In this document: positions 41,684 to 49,403 of the stretch, one piece after another
How the letters are laid out: each line of letters begins with the position of its first letter
Position numbering within the stretch: the stretch's first letter is position 1
Assembly (NCBI GenBank): GCA_022508895.1
Contig: JAFLUH010000006.1
Location: 1-56,304, forward strand
Source: Oscillospiraceae bacterium
Lineage (GTDB): Bacteria > Bacillota > Clostridia > Oscillospirales > Ruminococcaceae
Length of the DNA: 56,304 nt
Direction of reading: 5' to 3'
Position numbers and translations under genes: made by a program
Notes under the pieces: generated by a model
Seen by the model: only the letters and a program-made list of their open reading frames with translations
What the model was told of the DNA's origin: nothing
Database searches by the model: none

Positions 41684-41714
41684 TACTGTCAACAGTAAGA
41701 AAATATGTTATAAT
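41684..41714 (+). promoter_or_regulatory. Promoter and operator of the small repressor-candidate gene
   Basis: TACTGTCAACAGTA (41684-41697), with TATAAT at 41709-41714. A TGTCAA segment in the operator can serve as -35 with a short 15-base spacer. This arrangement fits autoregulation of the gene at 41750. Confidence 0.6.
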
Positions 41715-41749
41715 AAATACAAGTAATTACTTATGAAAGGGCAAAGGAT

Positions 41750-41998
41750 ATGGATACAGAAAACAAGGAAAAAAAAGTTAAATCGGTTTCAAAGTCCCAA
41801 AGAATGGCAAGTAATAAGTGGGATAGGGAAAATATGCGTTCCCTTTCATGCAGATTACGAACGGAAGAAGCAGAAATTTTTAAGCAATACTGCGATTCCA
41901 AAAAAACCACCCCCGGAAAGCTGCTAAAACAGTATGTAATTCATTGCATTAAAGAATATGGCGAGGAATTACGGAAATTAGAGCAAGAAGGCAAGTAA
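41750..41998 (+). CDS. Small DNA-binding protein (ribbon-helix-helix-like), repressor candidate
   Basis: 82 residues; the only plus-strand gene inside the ICE. The first half is basic; the second half reads MRSLSCRLRTEEAEIFKQYC followed by PGKLLKQYVIHCI, which fits a strand followed by two helices, as in Arc/MetJ-like repressors. It is divergent from the maintenance operon. Both promoters carry the 14-bp operator that also covers the recombinase promoter, so this protein is the obvious candidate to bind it. That link is inferred from arrangement. ATG behind AAAGG with a 9-base gap. Confidence 0.65.
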   Translation: MDTENKEKKVKSVSKSQRMASNKWDRENMRSLSCRLRTEEAEIFKQYCDSKKTTPGKLLKQYVIHCIKEYGEELRKLEQEGK

Positions 41999-42013
41999 TC
42001 CGTATCCCGTTCG

Positions 42014-43153
42014 CTAAAACGCATAACAAAAATCCTCAAGTTTGTAGTCTATGAGCCAGTTCCAAAGCGTAGACTTCATATAGCTTCGGGGATTTTTTAT
42101 TTTTGTTTCGGAGACAATGGTTTCCCATTTATCTTTAAAACCCCATAAACAATCTGAAAGGGAAGCAGTCTGAATCAGGTGGTTAATTTTGTCGATTACA
42201 AGTTTGCCTGATATGTAGCCGTCCTTTATTTTTGTTTTTTCAGCACAAGCCATTTCTGCAAGAAATTCAATTACAACGTCCACAAAGGCTATACGTTCCT
42301 CGGAAGTATCATGTGCCGAATAATAGCTATAACCGAACAAAAAGCGTAATGCGATTTCCATAGCTTTATTATCATAGCCAAGAGTATAGGGGATAGCACA
42401 CCCCTGTATACCGCGATCTGCTTCGTCATACTCTGCAAAATCTGCTTCACTTTCCGGCGGTTTGAGTATAAACTTATAGCCACAGCGAGTAGAATTATAA
42501 CCGATCGCTGATAAAATATCGCAAAAATTTTGCTTTTCAATCTGTCCATCACCCAGATTGATAGATTGATTCCCTTTAAGATTATTTATATTAAGATTAA
42601 TGTATGATTGTCCACTTGGGTCAAACTTGTTTGTCCTTTCGGGATAATCCAGTTTGTCCTTTTGGGACAATCTTGTTTGTCCCACCGGACAATCTTGTTT
42701 GTCCTTTTGGGACAAACTTGTATTGCGATGTTCTTCTTGGGAGTTTTCATTATCACTATCAATTTCAGATTTCATACGCATTTCGTCACAGATAGCTTGT
42801 CCTTTTGCAATCAAGGCTTCAAGAATTTCGGTATTTGATTTTAACCGAAAATATCGTCTTGCGGGCATACCCATTAGCTTGGATTCAATCAGACCAAGCT
42901 CGGAAAGATGTTTAATAACTGTCCTTTGCGTTTTTACCCCATATGTCGTACTTTCCTGTAAATCCTCAATGGTTGAATAAAACCAACCGCCGTCAGATAA
43001 TTTTCCGCAGTTTCTATAATATGTATATTTGGAAATTAGAGCAGAATAGATGATTGTATCAGCCATGCCGATGGAATGTGCAAGGAAGCGATTTACTGAC
43101 ATAGTGTTGTCTGGATTTAAAATTTGAAGCAGCGCGGACAATTTATCTTCCAT
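42014..43153 (-). CDS. repA: RepA_N-like replication initiator (replication initiator protein A)
   Basis: 379 residues; ATG behind GAGG. The N-terminal region (about 15-120) is the winged-helix RepA domain: FLAHSIGMADTIIYSALISK, DGGWFYSTIEDLQE, TQRTVIKHLSELGLIE. A linker (about 145-182) is encoded by direct repeats that act at the DNA level. The C-terminal domain (about 210-379), with MKSTLWNWLIDYKLE, matches the DUF6017 type. It would start replication of the excised circle. The repeats inside the gene are the likely origin, as known for RepA_N plasmids. Confidence 0.85.
   Translation of the reverse strand: MEDKLSALLQILNPDNTMSVNRFLAHSIGMADTIIYSALISKYTYYRNCGKLSDGGWFYSTIEDLQESTTYGVKTQRTVIKHLSELGLIESKLMGMPARRYFRLKSNTEILEALIAKGQAICDEMRMKSEIDSDNENSQEEHRNTSLSQKDKQDCPVGQTRLSQKDKLDYPERTNKFDPSGQSYINLNINNLKGNQSINLGDGQIEKQNFCDILSAIGYNSTRCGYKFILKPPESEADFAEYDEADRGIQGCAIPYTLGYDNKAMEIALRFLFGYSYYSAHDTSEERIAFVDVVIEFLAEMACAEKTKIKDGYISGKLVIDKINHLIQTASLSDCLWGFKDKWETIVSETKIKNPRSYMKSTLWNWLIDYKLEDFCYAF
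42607..42719. repeat. Iteron array inside repA, likely replication origin
   Basis: Five direct repeats of 22-23 bp: 42607-42628, 42629-42651, 42652-42674, 42675-42696 and 42697-42719. The core is GTTTGTCC-TTTTGGGACAA. Because the period is not a multiple of three, the encoded peptide differs from unit to unit, so the DNA rather than the protein is conserved. Each unit holds a short inverted repeat TTGTCC/GGACAA. Confidence 0.8.
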
Positions 43154-43215
43154 AGAATTAACCTCATTTCAGTTTTTTATTTCCATGTTCGTTTACATTC
43201 AATTTCTCATAGCAC

Positions 43216-44091
43216 CTATTCCCAAGGCAATTCTCTTTTCATATTCTCCTCACCCATAATAGGGAGGAGACTATCTTTCATATATACAGGAGCTGCCGAT
43301 CTGTAGGGTGGAAACATTCTATCATATATACTTTTATCTCTTTTACAGTCACTTATGATATTATCAATCCATGCTTTTTCAGGGATAACTTTATTTTTGT
43401 TATTTCCTGTTTCAGCACCTATGATAAACCAACTTGCCCATTTCCCATAACCGGTATTTGCCCATGCGCTTGTACTTGCAATATCCATGTGCAGCGGTTC
43501 AATAGAGAAAAATGTATTACAGTTTATAGGAAGCTTTCCGATAGCACTTGCAGCTCGCTCCGTTTCTTCTGCGTTTGTAATGGAAGTCCCAAACCACATA
43601 TTTTCTTTATGCAGATACGGAAACAACTTACCATTGTAGAGATCAACATATCTTTCAGGATTTTTGGTGAGGAACAAATACTTATGCTGCGAAGCTTTAT
43701 TACAAGCCTCGAAAACTTTTTCTATCCAGCTATCAGGAATCCATTCGCCAAACAGGTCAGCCATACTACACACAAAGATAGTCTGCGGTTTTGTTTTCTT
43801 CTGCGGTTCGTCAAGGCGGTATTCGTGTAGTGTAGGTGTGAAGCCATACGGGTATGCCGCTTTTACAAATTTTCCGCTACTTGTTATGCAAATGTGTTGA
43901 GAGCAACAGCGCGCAAGTATCTTGCCATTTTTTGAATGAAAAATCTCGTCAACATACGTATAAAATGTTTCTTTTTTATTTCCATTAAACCTGTTTGCTA
44001 TTTTTCGTGCATAGCAGTATTCGCAAGTATGATAACAACCCGTGACGGGATTCCAAGTCATACTGCACCACTCTATTTTGGTTCTATTCAT
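43216..44091 (-). CDS. Phage Gp37/Gp68-type (DUF5131) radical SAM-like protein
   Basis: 291 residues; ATG behind GGAGG. It opens with KIEWCSMTWNPVTGC, the DUF5131/Gp37-Gp68 signature, and has C19-x3-C23-x2-C26, the radical SAM iron-sulfur motif. Later segments (FVCSMADLFGEW, YLFLTKNPERY, WFGTSITNAEE, FFSIEPLH) also match the family. Such proteins occur in phages and ICEs and their reaction is not settled; nucleic acid modification is one suggestion. It is in the cargo block with a second radical SAM protein at 49404. Confidence 0.85.
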   Translation of the reverse strand: MNRTKIEWCSMTWNPVTGCYHTCEYCYARKIANRFNGNKKETFYTYVDEIFHSKNGKILARCCSQHICITSSGKFVKAAYPYGFTPTLHEYRLDEPQKKTKPQTIFVCSMADLFGEWIPDSWIEKVFEACNKASQHKYLFLTKNPERYVDLYNGKLFPYLHKENMWFGTSITNAEETERAASAIGKLPINCNTFFSIEPLHMDIASTSAWANTGYGKWASWFIIGAETGNNKNKVIPEKAWIDNIISDCKRDKSIYDRMFPPYRSAAPVYMKDSLLPIMGEENMKRELPWE

Positions 44092-44097
44092 CTTTAT

Positions 44098-44856
44098 CTA
44101 ACCTCCATTATAAAATTCAGCAACTATATCTGAAAAATTTCCCTCTACACCCGTAAACATATAATAATAGCTTAACTGTGTGAAATCGCACAGGAATGAC
44201 AGATCGGAATAATTCAAACCATAATTCATCGTTATGTCTGTCTGCTTTGTTCCTGTGTACAGGAAATTCAACTTCTCGGTAGAAAGCTGTTCACACACTG
44301 ACAGTTTTTCCCGTGTAAAACCCTTATCGGCAAGATGATAAAGAACTATCCTTGAAAGCTGTATCTGCAATGTTCGATAATAATCTGTATCGGCACAAGT
44401 GTCCATAATATTAAGAATTATAAACAGCACCTCAACATTAAGAAGATTTTTTCGATCATACTCTGCTTTTTCAGGAATGTATTCAATAAATTCTTCATTA
44501 TTCAGATAATATAGTGAAGCATTTACATATTCTGATATATTAACCAATTCCTGATTTGAAATGTTACTTCCGCTGTGTAAGCTATCAAATCGCTGCGGTA
44601 GTGCTGTTAGATTCCCGTCTCTAAACATTTTACGTTTACCGTTAATATCTAATGAAATTTCTTCATCATTGGTGAGAAAATCAACAGTAACATTAAATCG
44701 TTCCGCTATCTTATCAAGCGTTCTTCTGTTCGGTACAGTCCTTTCTGTTTTCCACTTGGTAACAGTGGACGGAGAAATATTAAGTTCCTTGGGAATATCC
44801 CTTGGCTTAATGTTATTCTTTTTACATAACGATATATATTTTTCCCAGAACATCAT
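44098..44856 (-). CDS. XRE/Cro-CI-type regulator (long)
   Basis: 252 residues; ATG behind AAAGGA. N-terminal HTH at about 8-60 (IKPRDIPKELNISPSTVTKW, then LDKIAERFNVTVDFLTNDEE). The remaining 190 residues form a mostly helical C-terminal domain without a known signature, perhaps for ligand or protein binding. It is six bases upstream of the Gp37/Gp68-type gene. One of five HTH regulators in 44-48 kb. Confidence 0.8.
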   Translation of the reverse strand: MMFWEKYISLCKKNNIKPRDIPKELNISPSTVTKWKTERTVPNRRTLDKIAERFNVTVDFLTNDEEISLDINGKRKMFRDGNLTALPQRFDSLHSGSNISNQELVNISEYVNASLYYLNNEEFIEYIPEKAEYDRKNLLNVEVLFIILNIMDTCADTDYYRTLQIQLSRIVLYHLADKGFTREKLSVCEQLSTEKLNFLYTGTKQTDITMNYGLNYSDLSFLCDFTQLSYYYMFTGVEGNFSDIVAEFYNGG

Positions 44857-44872
44857 ACGCTTTTCCTTTCTA

Positions 44873-44887
44873 TTCCTCAGTGGGGAA
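44873..44887. repeat. Palindromic repeat copy 14 (TTCCTCAGTGGGGAA)
   Basis: One-base variant, directly behind the stop codon of the Dam-type methylase and in front of the XRE gene. Confidence 0.8.
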
Positions 44888-44889
44888 TT

Positions 44890-45345
44890 CTATTTATAAT
44901 TATCGTTTTTTCCATTATATATAACAAGCATAGAGGGAAAAGGTGCGCTATTAACAGTATTGCCGTCAGAATCTGTAAACCGTAATCTCCCTCGGATAAA
45001 GCGAATCTCTGCTTTCTTATATATGTATTCGTGAAAATAACTTGTATCAGTACGAGCAGGAATAAGAAGAACAATGGTGTTACTACATTTAACGGATTCT
45101 TCGTATGCCTTTTTAACCCACTTTCCAATTTCACGTCCATACGGAGGATTACAAAATACAGCTCCGCCACGATCCCAGCTCTGTGAAAGACCATCCGTTT
45201 CGGGCGTATAGCAAAGATTACATTTCTTTGTTTTTTCCGTTGCTGCTACATCAAGAACAAATCCAAACTCTTCATTCAGCTTATCAAAGAAATCTTGCGG
45301 AGTACACCAATCCAACTTTTTAGAACTTAGTAATATAGAATTCAT
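44890..45345 (-). CDS. Phage-type DNA N6-adenine methyltransferase (Dam-like)
   Basis: 151 residues; ATG behind AAGGAG. WCTPQDFFDKLNEEFGFVLD and the catalytic CNPPYG match the phage Dam (DNA_N-6-adenine_MT) family, which is of this size. It would methylate adenine in the element's own DNA and may protect it from restriction on entry. Located in the regulator cluster. Confidence 0.85.
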   Translation of the reverse strand: MNSILLSSKKLDWCTPQDFFDKLNEEFGFVLDVAATEKTKKCNLCYTPETDGLSQSWDRGGAVFCNPPYGREIGKWVKKAYEESVKCSNTIVLLIPARTDTSYFHEYIYKKAEIRFIRGRLRFTDSDGNTVNSAPFPSMLVIYNGKNDNYK

Positions 45346-45415
45346 TTTTTGTCTCCTTACGTTTTTTATTTCATGTTACTTTAATTCATGTGTGTACAAG
45401 CCTTTCATTTTTCTT

Positions 45416-46093
45416 TTAATGTTTTAAATACATTTCTTGTGCTTCTTTCATATTCAGGAAGTAGTCCTTTGGATATGAGCAAGCTAAATACCATCTATCA
45501 CCTGTACATATATCGGCAAGCGGTTCGCCAAGATCACCGATAATAAAACGGTCAATCATTCCGGAAACAATTATTTTTTCCTGCTTTTTTCCGTTACCGA
45601 TATTTTCAACTATAAACACAGTATCTCCTACTGCACACGGAAGATTTATATATTGTGCCTGACAGCTAACCAAGTAACTTAAAGGCACTTTTAATGTTTC
45701 GGATATTTCAATAAGGGTAGACAACGAAATGTCGATTTCTCCGCTCTCATAAGCTTGTACCGTTCTTAATGACTTACCAAGATTCTCTGCTAATTCATTT
45801 TGGGTAATTGATTGGTTCTTCCTACATTCGGCAATTCTGTTCCCAATCAACACTCGAATATTTTCTTTATCTTTTTGCTTTAGGTTACTATTTAGGTGAT
45901 TTTCCATAAGATAGCCAACAGAAACATCAAGGTATTCTGCTATTGCCGTTATTTTATCCAGAGACGGAGTATTTCCGTTCTTCCATTTGGTAATTAGGTT
46001 GTTAGCAAAGTTTAAATCCAGCAGCATTTTCCTTGCGGATATGTTTTTTTCTTTTAACAACTTATTTATGTTATCTAAATATACTTCACTCAC
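45416..46093 (-). CDS. Double-HTH XRE-type regulator
   Basis: 225 residues, starting at GTG 46093 behind GAGGAGG. Two HTH domains in a row: about 5-62 (ISARKMLLDLNFANNLITKW...LDVSVGYLM) and about 80-140 (ITQNELAENLGKSLRTVQAY...LKVPLSYLV). The C-terminal 80 residues are beta-rich (VGDTVFIVENI), resembling the signal domains of CI-like proteins but without a Ser/Lys protease pair that I can see. Start overlaps the preceding gene by four bases. Confidence 0.8.
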   Translation of the reverse strand: MSEVYLDNINKLLKEKNISARKMLLDLNFANNLITKWKNGNTPSLDKITAIAEYLDVSVGYLMENHLNSNLKQKDKENIRVLIGNRIAECRKNQSITQNELAENLGKSLRTVQAYESGEIDISLSTLIEISETLKVPLSYLVSCQAQYINLPCAVGDTVFIVENIGNGKKQEKIIVSGMIDRFIIGDLGEPLADICTGDRWYLACSYPKDYFLNMKEAQEMYLKH

Positions 46094-46653
46094 TCTTTAT
46101 TCCTCCTCATTTTTTCCTCGACATTACTATTTAAAACATAAAGAAGATTTTTATAGTTTATTTTATCGCCGAAAAGTACGGTGCGAATGGTTTCAAACCG
46201 TTCTACCATTTCCATAAGATCACTGCTGCTATAAACATCATCGAAAATCTCTGCAATAGCTGTTGTTGATGATTGTATATCAGCGATTATTTTCTCCCAA
46301 CCGCCATTGCTTTGTAAATATGTAAGACCGTCTATAATATTATTAAATGCTGCAAGCAAATTAACATCGACACTATCGTTTCCGCGATTCCAACAGTATA
46401 AATCTTTAGCAGATATTACTTTTTCTTCGGGCTTTGGACGTAAATATGTTAGTTCCATTGAATCATCTTCAAGGCTACGCTTGTCTACTGCAAAATAATC
46501 TGCTATCCTTTTCATAGTTTCAGGGCGCGGTTTTGAACCTTGTCTGCGCCAATTCTGTACAGAACTTTTACACAAATTCAATTCTTCCATGAATTGCCGC
46601 TGCGTTATTCCACGCTCATATATAAGATTTATAATTTTTTCATAAAAGTTCAT
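46090..46653 (-). CDS. XRE-type regulator
   Basis: 187 residues; ATG behind AGGGAG. HTH at about 14-65 (ITQRQFMEELNLCKSSVQNW, MKRIADYFAVDKRSL). The C-terminal part is helical and acidic and not recognised. It overlaps the downstream double-HTH gene, so both are made together. Confidence 0.8.
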   Translation of the reverse strand: MNFYEKIINLIYERGITQRQFMEELNLCKSSVQNWRRQGSKPRPETMKRIADYFAVDKRSLEDDSMELTYLRPKPEEKVISAKDLYCWNRGNDSVDVNLLAAFNNIIDGLTYLQSNGGWEKIIADIQSSTTAIAEIFDDVYSSSDLMEMVERFETIRTVLFGDKINYKNLLYVLNSNVEEKMRRNKE

Positions 46654-46672
46654 ATACTTACTCCCTATCTAA

Positions 46673-47122
46673 TCACTTTTCATTAGTAAACAAATTAAGT
46701 TTTACATTTATTTCAAGAGGTTTCCCATCAATAAAGTTTGTTGTCATATGATTATTTTCATCTACGGAGACAAGCATTGCACAGTTATTAAATATCACGA
46801 TCACTGTATTTCCTGCTTCCAATGTGGAATCTTCGCCATATTGTTTCTTAAAGCTCTCTGTAAATAGCTTAAATGCAGTCATAGTATCTATTACTGGAAC
46901 AAATTGCTTGTCATCGGACATTATTTTATTACTCTCAAAGAAATAGTCTGGGGAAACATTAAAATAATCTAATATCTTACCCAATGTATCAACGGTAATG
47001 CTTGCACCGCTTTCCCAGCGTTTGAGGTTTCCCGGACTGATATTGATCGCTTTAAGTACGGGTGTGGGCTTCACACCTCTTTCGGCACATAATTCTATGA
47101 ATTTATCATAAAAATTAAACAT
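46673..47122 (-). CDS. XRE-type regulator, paralogue of the 47160 protein
   Basis: 149 residues from ATG 47122; a GTG nine bases earlier is possible. N-terminal HTH (VKPTPVLKAINISPGNLKRW...FNVSPDYFF). The C-terminal domain (VIDTMTAFKLFTESFKKQYG, then NCAMLVSVDEN) is closely similar to the second half of the neighbour, so the pair arose by tandem duplication. A single conserved leader, GAAGTGAGGTCA-ATG, precedes both copies. Confidence 0.8.
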   Translation of the reverse strand: MFNFYDKFIELCAERGVKPTPVLKAINISPGNLKRWESGASITVDTLGKILDYFNVSPDYFFESNKIMSDDKQFVPVIDTMTAFKLFTESFKKQYGEDSTLEAGNTVIVIFNNCAMLVSVDENNHMTTNFIDGKPLEINVKLNLFTNEK

Positions 47123-47159
47123 TGACCTCACTTCTTCCTTATACTATTTCATATTTTCC

Positions 47160-47828
47160 TCAGTCAACAAATAAATCAAGCTTTGCGTCTATTTCGAGGG
47201 GCTTTCCGCCAATAAAACTTGTAGTAACTTCGTTATTCTCGTTTTTGGAGACAATCATTGTACAGTTATCAAAAACCGCAACTTCTTTATCTCCGGATTC
47301 CATTTTTTCTTCCTTGCCATACTGTTCCTTGAATTTTTCTGTAAACATTTTAATTGCAGTCATGGTATCTATTACTGTAGGCGGCTGTGCATTATTTAAC
47401 GAGCTTTCTTCGCCCTCAAAGAAATAGCCTACAGGAACACCAAAATAGGCTGCAACCTTTTCCAGAGTTTCAGCACTGACCGCCGAACCAGTTTTCCACC
47501 GCTTCATATTTCCAGCGCTAATTCCAATCTTTTGCAGAGTAGGTGTAGGCTTTACCCCTTTTTCAACACATAGTTCTATAAATTTATCATAAAATTTAAG
47601 CATTGACCTCACTTCTTTCTTATAAAAATTCATAATTTGTTTGTTGCCGAAAAAGTAGTCTACAGGAACATCAAAGTATTCTGATAGTTTTAACAGTATA
47701 TCAGAATTAACACTCGCGCCCTCTTGCCACCTTTTTAGGTTTCCCGTACTTAAACCAAGCTTTTTCATAAGTGGCGTTGGTTTAATGTTTCTTTTTTCAC
47801 ATATTTTAATAAGCTGATTATAAAACAT
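47160..47828 (-). CDS. Tandem XRE regulator, probable in-frame fusion of two paralogues
   Basis: 222 residues. The first HTH (about 1-66) is followed at residue 76 by a complete second copy (MLKFYDKFIELC onwards) with HTH and the same C-terminal domain as the 46673 gene. DNA in front of that internal Met (47603) is GAAGTGAGGTCA, the same leader as before the 46673 gene. So a truncated first gene has been joined in frame to the leader and full length of the second. Translation may start at both 47828 and 47603. The first ATG follows GGGAGG by an unusually long 13 bases. Confidence 0.75.
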   Translation of the reverse strand: MFYNQLIKICEKRNIKPTPLMKKLGLSTGNLKRWQEGASVNSDILLKLSEYFDVPVDYFFGNKQIMNFYKKEVRSMLKFYDKFIELCVEKGVKPTPTLQKIGISAGNMKRWKTGSAVSAETLEKVAAYFGVPVGYFFEGEESSLNNAQPPTVIDTMTAIKMFTEKFKEQYGKEEKMESGDKEVAVFDNCTMIVSKNENNEVTTSFIGGKPLEIDAKLDLFVD

Positions 47829-47986
47829 ATTTCAGTTTGATTCCTCCCATTGTTGCTAAAATAAGTAAGTATGTACTTGCCTTCCTTGCCTTGTGATAAG
47901 ACTTACATTGTCCTTTGAATAAATAAAGACGCTGCCAATTATAAATCCATGCCACATAGTAATTAGTGTTAATGTTTCGATGATTA

Positions 47987-48190
47987 TTATTTTACAATCC
48001 TCCTTAAATTCCCCACTGGGGAATATCTTTTATTAAATAGCTCATTGCTAATTTTCATTATTTCTTTTTCTAAACAATCTGGGCATATGTCTATGCGTTC
48101 TTCTGAAGGTTGAAAGCATTTACCTGTTCCGGGTACTCTTGGCTTTGGAAGATAAACATATTCTTTACCGCAAATCTCACACTTTTTCAT
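47987..48190 (-). CDS. Small zinc-finger-like protein
   Basis: 67 residues from ATG 48190, behind AGGTGGGA; the longer frame overlaps the upstream gene. CEICGKEY and CPDCLEKE give two Cys pairs, a likely zinc-binding unit. The C-terminus (YSPVGNLRR) is encoded by a palindromic repeat, so the repeat has contributed its last part. No family recognised. Confidence 0.65.
   Translation of the reverse strand: MKKCEICGKEYVYLPKPRVPGTGKCFQPSEERIDICPDCLEKEIMKISNELFNKRYSPVGNLRRIVK
48009..48023. repeat. Palindromic repeat copy 15, inside the zinc-finger-like gene
   Basis: Exact copy, read in frame as SPVGN eight residues from the C-terminus. Confidence 0.9.
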
Positions 48191-48219
48191 TAATATTCCC
48201 ACCTTTGCTATATATATCT

Positions 48220-48885
48220 TCAACAATCATTTTCAGATTTTCTCCAATTCTTTTCAGACTCACCATACCGCATTATCAATGTATCAACAATTTCATTGTA
48301 ACCTTTTACACCCAGATTTCTTACTTTTTTTAGCTCTGTTTCTCCCTTTTCAATAATATCTCCGACAGTATTTATTCCTGCACGTTTAAGACAACTAAAG
48401 GAACGAACTGTAAGTTCCATTTCTTCTATAGGTATATTTGATAATTCATCTTCGGTATAATAAATAACATCTGTGTCCATTGTTTTTATAGTATCATAAA
48501 AAGCTTTGCAAGCTCTATCAAATCCCTTTTTATTATCTTCAATTTTCTGGAGATAATAATATTTATTCAAGCCAAGCTTTAGTACGTTAAGTCTGGTAGG
48601 CAAACACAATTTTCTTATTTGTTTATCAATTATTTGTCTTACACGTTCTGTTGAAATTCCATAGTGAGCCGCTACGGCACTATAAGAAATATTATTTTTA
48701 AAATACATCATAAATATATCTGAGTTCCGTAAATCCTCTGTATTACGTTCTTTCGGGGGACAGAACGAATAAGAAGTATATACTATATAGTGTAACGTTG
48801 CTATAAAATCCTCTGGCATATTTTCTTTTTCAATGCCAAGTTTTTCTAAAATATTATCTGGAAACGAGCTTTTTAAATAATTCAT
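48220..48885 (-). CDS. Sigma region-4-like HTH protein fused to an RNA polymerase alpha C-terminal domain
   Basis: 221 residues; ATG behind AAGGAG. The middle (about 70-95) reads SYSAVAAHYGISTERVRQII, as in sigma-70 region 4. The last 70 residues (IPIEEMELTVRSFSCLKRAG, INTVGDIIEKGETELKKVRN, LGVKGYNEIVD) are a clear alpha-CTD, which normally binds UP elements and activators. The pairing would let the protein act as a transcription factor that touches both promoter DNA and polymerase. Such alpha-CTD proteins are known in clostridial elements. Located among the HTH genes. Confidence 0.8.
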   Translation of the reverse strand: MNYLKSSFPDNILEKLGIEKENMPEDFIATLHYIVYTSYSFCPPKERNTEDLRNSDIFMMYFKNNISYSAVAAHYGISTERVRQIIDKQIRKLCLPTRLNVLKLGLNKYYYLQKIEDNKKGFDRACKAFYDTIKTMDTDVIYYTEDELSNIPIEEMELTVRSFSCLKRAGINTVGDIIEKGETELKKVRNLGVKGYNEIVDTLIMRYGESEKNWRKSENDC

Positions 48886-48903
48886 TTCAATAATTCTCCT
48901 TTA

Positions 48904-48918
48904 TTCCCCAGTGGGGAA
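48904..48918. repeat. Palindromic repeat copy 16 (TTCCCCAGTGGGGAA)
   Basis: Exact copy, 8 bp behind the stop codon of the ASCH-like gene and just before the AAGGAG of the alpha-CTD gene. Confidence 0.85.
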
Positions 48919-48926
48919 TTTAATTT

Positions 48927-49388
48927 TTATTCATTGATCCATACATAGCACCAACTTTGCGGAGCTGATTTCAGGTATTCTCCATATGGATTCATAAAAT
49001 CCCATATATTTTTTGTCATTTGTTTGTCATAAATTACAAGGTCTGATATATGCCAAGCGTGAGGTTTCTTGCCCTGCAAATAGTGATACAGTTCTTTTTC
49101 AGATAAACAGGATAAGGAAAGAAGTTCATCTTGGTTTACGATACCACGCCCATTACTGTTGTATTTGTACACATCTATCCTATCACATACAAATTCGCCT
49201 ATTACCTTGCCGCATTTCCATAAAGGATATTTATTTTCGCTTAGTTTTTCAATATCCTTAGTACAATATATATATACCTTGAAAGGCGTTTCAAGTTTAG
49301 GGCTATTTTTACGGACTTCTTCCAACTTCTTTCTGATTTCAATATCGTTGCAAAATCTTGGTCTTATAGATACCATTACAGCAAGCAT
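48927..49388 (-). CDS. ASCH/PUA-like domain protein
   Basis: 153 residues. MVSIRPRFCNDI, then EVRKNSPKLETPFKVYIYCT, GKVIGEFVCDRIDVY and the C-terminal APQSWCYVW are the pattern of phage and ICE ASCH-like proteins, which are thought to bind RNA or modified nucleotides. It lies 16 bp from the radical SAM gene and in the same operon. A role in reading or making modified bases is inferred from this pairing only. Confidence 0.7.
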   Translation of the reverse strand: MLAVMVSIRPRFCNDIEIRKKLEEVRKNSPKLETPFKVYIYCTKDIEKLSENKYPLWKCGKVIGEFVCDRIDVYKYNSNGRGIVNQDELLSLSCLSEKELYHYLQGKKPHAWHISDLVIYDKQMTKNIWDFMNPYGEYLKSAPQSWCYVWINE

Positions 49389-49403
49389 ATTTTTACACCA
49401 GCC

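Noticed and set aside
42607..42719. CRISPR array
   Set aside because: Repeats are directly adjacent without spacers and lie inside repA; they fit iterons. No CRISPR array or cas gene was seen in the window.
2431..48918. The 15-bp palindrome as a rho-independent terminator
   Set aside because: It has a 1-3 base centre, no T run, and six copies lie inside expressed genes.
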